Source: Nothophaeocryptopus gaeumannii (taxonomy: Eukaryota > Ascomycota > Dothideomycetes > Mycosphaerellales > Mycosphaerellaceae). From it: a stretch of DNA of 64,000 nucleotides. Both the position numbers and the translations under genes were made by a program. Of the stretch, positions 1 to 10,586 are shown one piece after another. The notes under the pieces are model-generated. The model did no database searches and was not told the origin of the DNA. It saw nothing but the letters and a program-made list of their open reading frames with translations. Within the stretch, counting starts at the first letter, position 1; each line of letters begins with the position of its first letter. The stretch is from positions 248,001-312,000 of the forward strand of contig JASISA010000022.1 in assembly GCA_031771865.1 (NCBI GenBank), given 5' to 3'.

Positions 1-53
1 GTGATGGCGGTCTGGACGCGCGGACGTGGGCGTGGACGTCGTGTGCTCTATCT

Positions 54-74
54 GTGCGTTGTGCGTTGTGCGTT
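54..74. repeat. Heptamer tandem repeat (GTGCGTT)3
   Basis: Three perfect head-to-tail copies of GTGCGTT, followed by a broken fourth copy. No coding frame of note crosses it; it is probably simple slippage-prone intergenic DNA. Confidence 0.8.
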
Positions 75-320
75 GTGCCGTGGGCGGCGCTGAAGGACGG
101 CCTGAAGGTAAGGTACACGATGTAGTAGGGGAGGGCAGAGATGATGCATTGAGCACAGGAGGTACCTGGCTTTTGGCACGAGGAGTCGTAATCAATACCA
201 CTGACACATTTGGCGAGCTTCCGCGTTAGGGTGCAGTGGTTAGGACCAGAAATGACGCTGCTCGGGCATTCTGTTTCTTAAGTCCACCGAATGGCTGATG
301 ATGATGATCCGAGCTCGCTG

Positions 321-365
321 CCACCAGAGCCACCAGAGCCACCAGAACCACCAGAACCACCAGAA
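321..365. repeat. Nonamer minisatellite CCACCAGAR x5
   Basis: Five consecutive 9-bp units: two CCACCAGAG, then three CCACCAGAA. Because the unit is a multiple of three, the frames across it stay open and create spurious reading frames on both strands (Gly-Gly-Ser-like or His-Gln-Ser-like). No flanking sequence supports a real protein. Confidence 0.85.
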
Positions 366-2488
366 CCCTCCTGGAACTCACATTGGCGTCTCCTCGTCTG
401 CCAGTGTCTGCTACTCTGCCACCAGTAGTACCACTGTGTCTGTACAGTATGCACATGTATGCACATATACAGTCATAGAAGTACGAGGTCAGGCCTGTTG
501 CTCTCAAGCATTATTGTCCTTCGTCCTTGTTTGACTAGCATGCTCTATCGACCCTCAAATGGCGCAATAGGCGGCTAGCATCTGTCGGCAGTCGCAAACC
601 ATATTGCTTGTGTCATCTGCTGGACTCCATTGACCTCAGTTGCCAACGTACGGAACAACCTTGAACGTCCGAACGCATCTTCAGAGGGACGTCACAGCGA
701 CGGCAGTTCGATTTTGCTTGGCCTTCTCAGCTACGCTACTATCCATTTTTATGCAAATCCAATGGCGCTCTCTGAGAGCGGGAACCCCATCCCTAACAGG
801 TACTTGCATAGGCTGCTACATCGCAGCTAACAGCAACACCAAGATCCAGAGTTGCATTCCCAGAACCTCAGATGGCCGGCAGAAGTTATGCTCCTCCCTG
901 CTTGGCTCATTAACCTACTCATAAAGCGGGCCATCATTTCTTTGCGAGTTTACTAGTCTATGGGATGGGACGGCAAGTCCGTACCTACAGACGGAAACGA
1001 GCCGCGCAGTCTAACTACGCAATGAACCTGCCAGTGTATGATGTGGCAGATAATGTAACCCTGTTCGGAACCGAAATACTCGCTTCGCTTTCGCGGCCGA
1101 CCCGTCGGCATTTCGCAGTTTTCTTTGCCACAGACCGATTCACACTTCAGGTGCAACACTAGATGCGACGATACGCGGGCTCGCTTTCTAGCGGAGCGGC
1201 CGCTTCCTGCATATTCGTGGCGACGCGCTGCCATACACGTAATCCACAGCTCCATGCTTTTCTCAGGGAGTCTGTAGCGCTTCCAAACCCTCCACATTCC
1301 GCGCGCCAATGATTCATGCCTTATACGAACGCAAAGGATGTGCACGATTATCGTCTATTTCTGCACCACTTTCACACTCTTCCCACCCTCTCACTACTCC
1401 TTGTTCCGCGGCGGAAAAGCTTAGCTCGATCCGAATCCGAGCAACAGTGCGACAGGCTCCACTCATTGTCCTGGGTCCTCAGATTAATTGGGTACAGACA
1501 GAAACTCAGGAGGCGCTCCACCTGCCAGTGCCTTGATGAGTCAGCGGACTGGCAGACGGAAGCTCCATCTCAACTCGCGTTGGCAACATGCATCTTGAGA
1601 CGCAAATATCAATGATCGATGAGCGTTGCGACTGAGATTATTCAGGTACTACCTCCTGCGGCATCATGACCTGGCGCACCTGCCAACTGCACGTTGGCTC
1701 CGTCGCCTAGCATTGTGGTCAAAACAATATATGATCTGGATCTTGGTAGCAAGATGGAACATCAAGACCGAGAAGGCTGATACGGGACGCAATTTGGCCT
1801 TACAATACACGGCCAGGCTTCAAGAGGCCCTTTGAGAAATGGCTGTTGTATTGAATCTGCTTTCATCATAACGATTGAACAATGCACGGAAATACAGAAC
1901 TGACAGCTAATAGGGTCAAGAACGCTCGAGGCAGTATTGGTAAATTTCACATGTACAGATTTCTGCCTTACGGCCTGAACACCTCGGAGATCCTTCCGTG
2001 GACTTGCCGGCCGATTCGCTTCATATTCATGCCAAAGTTCAATCTGCGAGAACTTTTCTGGCCTGGCTCCATGAACGAACCAAGTACAATCCTTGTTCGT
2101 CCGTGAAAAGTCCTGCGTGGGGCCTCGTGCAACGATGTTCTGAGACCGCATCAAGACGTGCATCAGACACAAACACACGCGCCAGGATCTAGAAGTCTGA
2201 CCGTATCATTGATGCGCTTCGACGTCGCATACCGCTGCGAGCAATGCGTGCGGCACAATGTCTATTTTTAGGGCAAACACGAGGTCCCAAATCGGTGCGA
2301 GAGACCAGTGGTTGCTAGTATGGGCCCTGCAGTTTAGCCTATTCGCTATAGGAAGCGAACAAATGACCGCAGCTGTCGGTCCTGTCTCTTGCGGAGATGA
2401 GAAGATTACTAGAGGCAGATCGAAAGCCGCGTGGAATCGAAGCCGATGCATTCGAGTAGGTAGTCTTTCGAGATTCCCATCGTTCAGA

Positions 2489-3642
2489 ATGCGATCTCCA
2501 TTATTGTTCGCGGGAGCATTGCTACCATCGGCTCCTGCGCAATTCCTATCAGCGCCGACCGATTTGACGAAGACGGAAGTAAATGGCTTCAGCGTTCGAT
2601 ACAAGGAGAGTCCTAATGGCGTTTGCGAGACAATCGAAGACGTGAAGTCATTCTCGGGGTAAGCATCTGATATTTATAAGCAGCAAGACACCTCCCAAGC
2701 TCATCAACAGTTTGCAGGTATATTGACGTCGAGGGCCTACTATAACTTCACCGTGTCACCTGGCAACACAATTCAACCCGTTCAATACCACGGTGCAGGA
2801 ACGGATGCGGACCAACCTCTATGGGGAGGGCGACTGTGTCGACCAGCTACATGAATGCAATTACGGCAACGAGACAGATGCAGTTTGCTCAGCAGCCGAT
2901 AACTATTGCTACGACCCGGCCGAATACCTCTACGACATCGTGACTGGACGCCATGAGTACGACCTACGTCAATTGAACCCCGATCCCTTCCCTTATACCG
3001 ATTGGGTGGCATATCTGAAGAGACCAGAAGTTCAGAAAGCCATTGGAGCTTTCACCAACTTGACTTACTCTGTCACCAACTTGGGAGCAGGCACGGTTTC
3101 GATCGCGTTCGGCACAACTGGCGACGACTCGCGAGCTCTTGAGATTATTACTGGTAACAAGAAGCTCATCGATCAGGGCATTTACGTTGTCTACTACGCT
3201 GAAGATGCCGCTTACAGCTGCAATTGGATCGGCGGTGAAGAAGTCGCCGCCCAAAATTTCCGCAGCAGATTTCTCTTCGGCAGGCTACGAAAATTTCACA
3301 ACGCCAGCCTCGTCACATGCCTCCAACTTATCAGAGTCATCCTCAGTAGCAGGAGCAGTCAAACAATCCGACAACTACGCCTTCGTACGAATCTACGACA
3401 GCGGCCATCAAGTTCCCTTTTACAAACCCGTGGCAGCCCTGACGCTCTTCGAGCGGATGCTCCAAAGGGTAGATATCGCGACCGGACAAGAGGTGATTGG
3501 GTTAGGGAGGGGTCATAAGAGTGTTGGGCTGGCGAAGAGCACTTATCAGAATGATCCAGCTACGATTCAAAGGGCTGTGACGGATGCGAATTACAGGTAT
3601 GATGTTGAGAAGAATCTCCCCATCTGTGGAACGGATGCGTGA
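2489..3642 (+). pseudogene. Serine carboxypeptidase (peptidase S10) pseudogene
   Basis: The start encodes a signal peptide and the typical S10 N-terminus (FLSAPTDLT, then VRYKE, then GVCE). A good intron follows (2659-2717, GTAAGC to TTTGCAG), leading to SGYIDVEG. The reading frame then collapses and resumes near 2738 in a part of the fold roughly 250 residues downstream (YYNFTVSPGN). No NGGPG oxyanion motif or GESYGG nucleophile motif is present between them, so the catalytic serine region is deleted. A further frame slip is needed near 2783 (before FNTTVQERM) and another near 3256 (between EEVAAQ and SSAGYENF). The Asp region reads YAEDAAYSCNW instead of the usual GDxDxxCNW. The His motif RIYDSGHQVPF is intact, and the end (KNLPICGTDA) looks native. 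Intact relatives are secreted or vacuolar enzymes of about 550 residues that remove C-terminal amino acids. This copy cannot make one. Confidence 0.85.
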
Positions 3643-4083
3643 TTAGATCGAGTTTCTGATTGTGAATGGCATGAGCTCTGGTGCGATACAATGACAGCCC
3701 AATCATGCAGTCAGTGGAATGACAGCTCACTGTACGTAAATCGTTTGGTTTGCGTACGGCATTAGCTGGGCCTTGTGTACTGCTTGCCAAAAAACAAAGC
3801 CCCTGGCCTTTCAGGTTGGTTGATCGGTGTTTCCCTATGCATCGCACATCGCCATCGGTCTAAGGAATACGTGAATCGTCTTGGTGCTGAAGATGAGAGA
3901 AATGTGCAATGCGTGGGAATCGATCATCATACGTATGTCAACCTTGCGACGTTTGACGCTATCTCCGCCTGAACTCCATCCGGGAGCCGCCAGGATTTTG
4001 CAGCTTCAATGACCATGCAGTGCAAAGAGACCGCCTAGTCTCTCTGTCCCCTCAAACACTCCGCATCGCAAAACTCCGAACGT
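3643..4083. other. Intergenic, 3' sides of carboxypeptidase relic and RPL16
   Basis: The region lies between two convergent 3' ends. I see no conserved coding frame and no RNA gene; it probably holds both polyadenylation regions. Confidence 0.5.
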
Positions 4084-5091
4084 CTAGTATCCATACTGAG
4101 CGAGCTGCTTTTGCACATCGCTGGACACCTTGGTCTTGGCATCAGCCAAGTTCTTGCGTGCGGCCTTCTTCTTCTCGTAGTATGCCTGGCCCTTGACCTT
4201 TCTCCGCTCCTCGAGACGCGCAACAACGTCCTGGTACTTCCAGCCGAACTCATGGCCCAGACGGCCGACGGTGCAGTACTTGCGGCCTGGCTTGAGGCGC
4301 AGGACACGCAGAGCCTGTGGGACGACCAGACGCTTCTTGTGGTCGTATGGTGGTGGCACGCCCTCAAACGTCTTCAGGCGCTCCATAGCCTTTGCGCCAC
4401 GCTCGGTCTTGTGAGGAATCATGCCGCGGACGGTGCGCCAGAACATCTTAGCTGGTGTGCGGTAGTGCCATGGGCCACCACGCGAAGCGTTGTATCGGGT
4501 CTGCTTGCGGAGGAAAGCCTGGTACTTCACTGTGCAGAACTGTTAGCCTGGGATCGTAAGGTCTCGGATCTGATCGGTGGGATCGGTTGCGATCATGGCG
4601 GTTGTGGAGGGTTTCGGGAGGTGATGAATGCTGGACTTGAACGTACGCTTCGCGCGGAAGAACTCTCCCGAGATGTTGAGGGCCTCGCAGCGGACGACGA
4701 CGATTTTCTGGCCGTTCAGCAGCTGCTTGGCGACAGTGGAGGCCAAGCGACCGAGGAGGTGGCCCTTGCCGTCGATGACAATCTGTAGACATGTTTTAGC
4801 ATTGGAGCACATGAGAGCCTGCCAAAGTCCACCAAGTCTTCACGCCGCACGATCCAGTCCTCGAGCCACAGCACACACAGCACTAGAGACGGCAGGATGC
4901 TGCTCGCGATGTGCCACTCGCAGTCTCGTTCTCTTCCCCCTCTTCACCTCCCAGCATAGCCAACGTATTGCTCCTGTGCGCAGACTGGGCCTCATCCTGG
5001 CGCTCCGGCAATGCTGCAGCTGCTCTGGTCGAAGACGGCGGGAGACAGAGGGGTGCGGGCGCATACGTACCACCGGTTCGAAGGTCGACAT
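4084..5091 (-). CDS. RPL16: 60S ribosomal protein L16 (uL13, L13a family)
   Basis: Large-subunit ribosomal protein of the uL13 family. Three exons on the minus strand: 5071-5091, 4647-4782 and 4084-4529, giving 200 aa, the normal length. The first exon is only 21 nt (MSTFEPV), with donor GTACGT and acceptor TACAG before IVIDGKGHLLGRLAST. The second junction restores FFRAK-LKYQAFLRKQTRYN. Family hallmarks follow: RGMIPHKTERGA, FEGVPPPYD, VPQALRVLRLKPGRKYC and GRLGHEFGWKY. Intron 1 is 288 nt, large for this window; ribosomal protein introns are often long and regulatory, but I see no clear box C/D or H/ACA snoRNA in it. The start sits in a divergent promoter shared with the BAG protein gene. 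The identification is secure. Confidence 0.97.
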
Positions 5092-5547
5092 GGTGACTGG
5101 TGACTGGCGGAGCGGTATGTGGGTGGTGTTGGCGGGTTTGAAGTCGCTAGGTGTGTCGCCGCTGCCAAAGTCCAGAGCGCACGACACAGATTGACAGAAT
5201 AATGTGGGCGGTGCGGCCGGCTTGGCGCTTCTGCGGTTACCTCCGCTCGAAGCTTAAACCTAAGTGGAACCTGACTGGAGACGAGCCTCAGGCATGTTTC
5301 CTGCGTCATCAGCAGCGAGCTTCGACTGCAACTTTCTCCAGTAGCGGTAGCGGGAGTAAGGTATTATAGTACACGCGCAGTTACCTCCATCCAACATACC
5401 TCCATTCAACATACCTCCAGCCGCGACATCTCCAGCCAGGACACATCCAGCCAGGACACCTCCAGCTTGTTCGGTACACGCCCGTACGAGGCTACTGTAT
5501 TCACTGACTGCTGGTGGAGCACCCACCCACTACTCAGTCGGTGCTTG
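5092..5547. promoter_or_regulatory. Divergent promoter RPL16 / BAG gene
   Basis: The two genes are transcribed away from each other with 456 bp between start codons. The right half is pyrimidine-rich on the plus strand, as is common in fungal leaders, and contains a degenerate CCTCCA-based repeat. I could not assign specific factor sites. Confidence 0.5.
5383..5466 (+). repeat. Degenerate tandem repeat, ACCTCCAxxCAxxAC type
   Basis: About six imperfect units of roughly 14 bp built on ACCTCCA/ACATCCA followed by a short CA-rich or AGCCAGGAC spacer. It lies in the presumed 5' leader of the BAG gene. The copies have diverged, so it is older than a recent slippage product. Confidence 0.7.
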
Positions 5548-6630
5548 ATGCTGGCGTCTCCTAGCGTGCTGCTCGAGAGAGTCGCCCATCTGGCTGCCTC
5601 ACTGTCGTTGGAGAAGACGTCGCTCGTGCTCGCCACCGCAACTTTCCTCTACCTCGCCGCCATGTCGTGGACCTCGCGCCTCGGCAACCTGGGCCGCTTC
5701 TCGCCCTTTACGCGCTCGCCGCCTCAGGGCTCGACCAAAGTCAGTGATGCCGACTTCAGCTACATCACCGCCGACGACCTGCGCAAACACCAGGCTGAAT
5801 CCATGACCAACCCGCAGCAGCAGCACCCTCAACACTCCGATCCCGCAGTCGACTACGGCCCCGAGCGGAACACCGATGTGTTGGTCCTGCGCAACAAGAA
5901 AAAGGAATACGCCGTGCACTTTCCCGCCTACAGCATCGCCAGCGGCGAGCTCACCGTAGGTCAAGTGCGGAGCCAGGCCGCCAAGACGACTTCCGTGACA
6001 GACCCCAGACGTATCAAATTGCTCTACAAAGGCAAGAATCTCAAGGACGATGCGAGAACATGCAAGCAAGAAGGCTTGAAGGATGGCGCGGAGCTTCTGT
6101 GCACCATCGCCGACAGCCTTCCGGAGTCTGCGAGCGACAGCGAGTCAGACGACGAGTTCGCAAACGGCATTGCCGAGCCGGGACCCGCTGACGGCGAATC
6201 AAAACGCAGGCGCAACAGAGGCAAGAAATCCAAGCGTCGCAACAGACGAGAGGACGGTGCGTCTGGCACCTCCACGCCACAGCCTGCAGAGCCAGGTCTC
6301 GGCGTACCGCACAGCCAGCAGCCTTCCCGCACACAGTCTCCTCGTCCGCCAGCTTCTCCAGCTTCGCCGCTCGAAAAGCTGAAGGAGCTTTATCAAAAGC
6401 TGCAGACCTTCGTTCCGGACTGTGAAAAGTATCAGGCCGCGCCACCTGCAGATCCCGCCAAGAGGGACTTTGAGCATAAGCGCTTGACCGAGACCATCTT
6501 GACACAAGTTCTACTGAAACTGGACGGCGTGGAAACAGAGGGCGACGAAGAGGCTCGCATGAGAAGAAAAGAGCTCGTCAAAGAAACACAGACCTTGTTG
6601 AACAAATTGGACGCAGTGGTCAGGTCTTAG
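5548..6630 (+). CDS. Membrane-anchored ubiquitin-like/BAG domain Hsp70 co-chaperone
   Basis: BAG proteins bind the Hsp70 ATPase domain and trigger nucleotide exchange. From the first in-frame ATG (5548) the single-exon protein has 360 aa. Residues about 25-39 form a short hydrophobic segment (SLVLATATFLYLAAM), a likely N-terminal ER or nuclear-envelope anchor. Residues about 109-187 are a ubiquitin-like fold (VLVLRNKKKEY, then RIKLLYKGKNLKDD, then LKDGAELLC). A disordered stretch includes a basic patch (KRRRNRGKKSKRR). Residues about 272-358 are the BAG helices, starting LEKLKELYQKLQTFVPDCEKY and ending LLNKLDAVVRS. The layout matches fission yeast Bag101/Bag102 and, for the anchor, budding yeast Snl1. 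The frame is open further upstream (to 5467) but only to a TTG. Family is sure; location is inferred. Confidence 0.9.
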   Translation: MLASPSVLLERVAHLAASLSLEKTSLVLATATFLYLAAMSWTSRLGNLGRFSPFTRSPPQGSTKVSDADFSYITADDLRKHQAESMTNPQQQHPQHSDPAVDYGPERNTDVLVLRNKKKEYAVHFPAYSIASGELTVGQVRSQAAKTTSVTDPRRIKLLYKGKNLKDDARTCKQEGLKDGAELLCTIADSLPESASDSESDDEFANGIAEPGPADGESKRRRNRGKKSKRRNRREDGASGTSTPQPAEPGLGVPHSQQPSRTQSPRPPASPASPLEKLKELYQKLQTFVPDCEKYQAAPPADPAKRDFEHKRLTETILTQVLLKLDGVETEGDEEARMRRKELVKETQTLLNKLDAVVRS

Positions 6631-7503
6631 GAGCTATTGGCTGCCTGCCGTCACATGCCATTCGCCAGATTGGCTGACCCTGAGACACGTTGGTATGCTC
6701 TTGCTTGCTCTTTCCTTTGACGGTATTTTGAAGCATGTGGGATTCGCATGAGGTTTTGCATGGCATGGCGTTCGGCGAAATGAATACTGTTTTCTTTTTC
6801 CAGCCGATCTCAATCCACAAGCAGCTTTTCGAGTTATGCGGGCAGACTCGAGCAGACTCCAGCAGCACTCTCTTCAGATCTACGCGCTCGAGCTCCTCAG
6901 GGAAAAATAGTTGATATCATGAAGAGGCTTGTTGGGTGGTGGACTTCTTGACCTCGTGACAATGTCGTATTGAAAGTGGGGCCGGAGGTGTGGTCTGAGG
7001 CGGGATCTGCCAGGTTGGATCTAGAAAGGTATTGCGTTGCCGAGCTTGATCAACCTTCCCATGCCATCGCTCCCCCCCCCCCCTTCGTGGCTTGCTCATG
7101 TAACCGACTTCCTATTGCCCGACGAGACCTCCATCCCCAATCCTCCTGATTAGTCGACGGAGGTCAACACGTACTGAGAGCAATATGTCCGTTCTGTCGA
7201 CGCTGCTCGAACCTTCTTGACCTGGCTTTCGCAGCCAGTTAATAGACAGCACAGCTTTCTGACCTCGTCTGTCGGTACCTGGACCGCTCTTGTCTCATGC
7301 ATACCGTCCTCACATACACATCGAGGCCACCTCTTGTCATCGCCGTAGGTTCTCTCGACTCACAAAAACGCCCCACCACTCGATCAGATTCACATTGAGC
7401 ACGATCTTGCAGCCGTCGTGTCTCAGCCGAGCCAGACGTATCACCACCGCGACCCAAAGAAGCACCGCCACATTGTGCATATAGCTCTACCAACTCGCCC
7501 AGC
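6631..7503. other. Intergenic, upstream of acyl-CoA synthetase
   Basis: No coding frame with family features. It contains a run of 12 C (7072-7083) and a pyrimidine-rich stretch running into the next start codon, typical of a fungal promoter and leader. Confidence 0.5.
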
Positions 7504-9358
7504 ATGTCGTCGGCTAGGAAGCGTCTGTCCACGCTCGCTGCGCATTTCGCCCCTTCTTCGAGCTCGCCAACTGCAGCCGACAACAGCACCACGGACAATA
7601 TGTCTCCCTCAATCGCACAGCCCGCATATCACATACATCAGCTTAGCCCGACGTTCTTCTTACCAAGAGCTGCTCTTATAGAACCAAATGCAACCGCCAT
7701 CTTCCACAAAACCGCAAACGGACGGATGCTTCGGAGAACCTATCAAGACACTGCAGACCGAGCTCGAGGATTGGCGTATTATCTGAAAAAGCATGGGTTC
7801 AAAAGGGTTGGCATCCTTTGCACAAACACTCCGGCGTTCCTGGAGTCGATATATGGCATTGGAGCAGCAAGTGCTGTCAACGTGGCCGTCAATTACAGAC
7901 TCAAAATGGACGATATTACATACGTATTTGAGCACTCTGAAGTCGATTTGATTATCGTTGATGCGGAATTCCGCCCTCTCTTGGATGGCTATCATGGGAA
8001 GCATCCTAATGTCCCCTTCATCGTCGACCTGGACACCGACAAGGACGAGGGAGAGTTCGACAAAGCTGTCATAGAAGGTTTGCAACACGACGACAGCACA
8101 GGCGGGCACGGCTGGGCTGGTCTTGAAACCCAGGTGGGCATTGAGGACGGCCTTGTTGCGCTTGCATACACATCTGGAACGACGGCGCGACCAAAGGGTG
8201 TGGAATACACTCATCGATCGGCGTATTTGGCGTCACTGGGAAACATCATCGAAAGCAATCTGAATGTGGCACATCCACAAGCTTCGAGATGCCACTATCT
8301 CTGGACGCTGCCAATGTTTCATGCGATGGGTTGGACCTTTCCCTGGGCCGTCACTGCAGTGCGAGGTACTCACTACTGTCTTCGCAAGATCGATTACCCA
8401 TATATCTGGAAGCTGCTGAAAGAGGAACACATCAGTCATTACAATGCTGCTCCCACCGTCAACACGCTTTTGCTGGCGGACCCAAATGCAGGGAAGCTTC
8501 AACATCCCGTCCGCGTGACTGTTGCCGCCAGTCCGCCGACCGCGCATCTTTTCCAGCAGATGGAAGAGCACAATCTGCGGCCAGTCCATGTCTACGGCCT
8601 CACAGAAACGTATGGCCCAATCACAAAGGGCTATCAATTACCGGAGTGGGAATCGTTGGAGAGGCATGAAAAGTATGCAAAGATGGCACGTCAAGGGCAT
8701 GGGTTCATCACCTCCCTTCCAGCTCGAGTGATCAAAACGAAGCAAGATGAGAGTGGCAAATGGGACGCCAACGAAGTGATCGAGGATGTAGCCAAAGATG
8801 GCAAGGAAATCGGTGAAATTGTCTTCATTGGTAATATTTGCGCACGTGGATACTACAAAGACGCTGCCGCGACCAAGAAGCTCTTTGCCGGTGGCGTGCA
8901 ACACTCTGGAGATTTGGCTGTTTGGCATCCAGACGGTGCTATTCAAATTCTTGATGTAAGCCTCCTGAACATGCATATCGCTAGTGATGTGCTACTGACG
9001 TCGTTCCCAGAGAGCAAAGGATATCATCATCTCCGGTGGCGAAAACATCTCGTCGGTCGCGCTGGAGAGCATGCTTGTGACGCATCCAGACATCCTCGAA
9101 GCAGCATGCGTTGCTGTATCGGACAAACAGTGGGGTGAACGGCCTAAAGCGTTCGTTACAGTCAAGACGGGCAAACAGCAGGGCACTTTGACGGGCGCGG
9201 AGATTATTGATTGGGCGAAGAACAAGAGTGGGATTTCGCGGTTCATGGTTCCAAAAGAGGTTGAGATTATTGCGGAGCTGCCCAAGACGAGCACGGGAAA
9301 GGTGAGGAAGAATGTGCTGAGGGATTGGGCCAAAGGCGTGAAGAGGGAGGCAAGTTAG
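7504..9358 (+). CDS. AMP-forming acyl-CoA synthetase (ANL superfamily)
   Basis: Activates a carboxylic acid to an acyl-adenylate and then its CoA thioester. Two exons, 7504-8955 and 9011-9358, joined in phase 0 (GTAAGC to TCCCAG), give 599 aa. Visible motifs: AMP-binding loop YTSGTTARPKG (about residues 222-232), PMFHAMGW, the adenine-pocket motif YGLTETYGP (about 364), the hinge region HSGDLAVWHPDG then ILDRAKDIIISGGENIS, and the C-terminal catalytic lysine in TSTGKVRKN (about 580). The sequence resembles plant and fungal medium-chain or acyl-activating enzyme types rather than acetyl-CoA synthetase. The substrate cannot be read from sequence. The end (KREAS) is not a peroxisomal SKL-type signal, while the first 30 residues are Ser/Ala/Arg-rich and could be a mitochondrial presequence. 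ATG at 7600 is an alternative start lacking it. Confidence 0.9.
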
Positions 9359-10586
9359 ACGGAGACAGACCTAGCAATGCTGACGTCTGTTCAAAAGACA
9401 GGTCGGGAAGGTTGGACCAGGTCAATGATTCTGCTCGTGTGTACATAATCGAGCTGGCTTATCTTGTGAAGGTATGCGCCTTGGAGGGTTTGAGCGCGCT
9501 TTGCAAACTCTGACCAAGACGACTTTGAAGAACAATATTGGTCTTCCTCGTTTGGGGATTACTTCATCACGCACGTCCTGCGGCTTCTTGCGTCTTCCTT
9601 CTTGCATGATGTGACTGCAAGGACAGGCAAACGCGCCTACGTCACGTGGGTTCATCGTGCAACGCGGAGTTGGCTGCCACATAGGTTTGCCCGCGCGGTC
9701 TTGGGTCGAGTGTGTACAAAAGTGTGCCAGACAACTACATACTGAAGCTGACCTTGACCTATCGTGCGACGTGATGGCATGGCCTTTTGAGGTTGACGGT
9801 CTGTTCGAGATGCAACGGGTGGGCTGCAGCTGCTTCCAGGCCTGATGGGGCACGTGGCGATTACCAATGTCGAGGTGCATGCTGAGGGTGGAATGAATAT
9901 GTAACTTACATGTATGTAACTACTGTCGTGAATCTGTTTCTCAATTCAGATGTCAGAATGGTCGAAACGGCAGGGAAGCGAAGGAAGCCAAGCCAAGCGG
10001 CGGGAGCTAAGCCAGCACAGGGCAGCGGTACAGCGGTACTCTCGAAGCTACATATAAGGACACACGATCCTCACACCCGACCCGGCGAGCCACAGCCCAC
10101 AGCCCACAGCCCAAAGCCCAAAGCCTACAGCCCACCGCCCGCAGCCCACACGCGAAGTGCCCTGCCCTGCCCTGCCCTGCTCTGCCTTCAGCCCATCTAG
10201 CCAGCCAGTCCAGCGTCTGTCTGCTGATTGGCGCACACATTCACACACTCACATTCACACACACCAATCACACTCCCATCAACACATCAAAACACCTTCA
10301 CTTCGGCGACCTTCGACCACGACTTCCTACCGCGTTGCCTTCTTGCTCTCAACTTCAACCGCCTTGGCTTGTCTTCAAGGTTGTTACGGATCCCCCCACT
10401 GGCGACCGCGACTGCATCTCGATGGACGTGGCCGCTCACGTGTCGATCGCCATCCCGCCTGCATTTTCACTTCTTTTGTTCACGCCGTTGCATTGGGCTG
10501 GCGCTGCGCACTCATGATCTCGACCCGCCGCGCTTGCAGCACTAATACACACTGGAGTCTTCATCGACTGCGCCGTCGCGGTCGCC
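9359..10586. other. Intergenic, promoter and leader region of MOT1
   Basis: No supportable gene. The right half contains low-complexity tandem heptamers (10090-10150) and pentamers (10161-10186), then a CACA-rich and pyrimidine-rich leader before the MOT1 start. Confidence 0.55.
10090..10186 (+). repeat. CCCACAG heptamers followed by CCTGC pentamers
   Basis: The left part is about eight imperfect copies of CCCACAG/CCCAAAG/CCTACAG. The right part (10161-10186) is CCTGC repeated about five times with one change. Both lie 400-500 bp upstream of MOT1 and show no coding support. Confidence 0.8.

Larger units (their letters stand above)
1..2488. other. Gene-poor stretch, no supportable gene
   Basis: All open frames here are short and overlap on both strands, lack recognisable motifs, and cannot be linked by good splice sites into anything I recognise. 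Base composition looks like the neighbouring intergenic DNA, so I see no strong AT-rich repeat-induced mutation signature. The only visible structure is short-period repetition near the left edge, listed separately. The right end is the presumed promoter side of the carboxypeptidase relic. Confidence 0.6.

Noticed and set aside
953..1345. Minus-strand open frame of 130 codons
   Set aside because: Composition and motif content look random, no relatives recognised, no splice partners, and an overlapping plus-strand frame is equally good.
4783..5070. Possible intron-encoded snoRNA in the large RPL16 intron
   Set aside because: I could not find paired C (RTGATGA) and D (CTGA) boxes with terminal stems, nor an H/ACA hairpin pair.
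7072..7083. Run of 12 cytosines as a possible regulatory element or assembly artefact
   Set aside because: A single homopolymer in intergenic DNA; nothing else around it suggests function.
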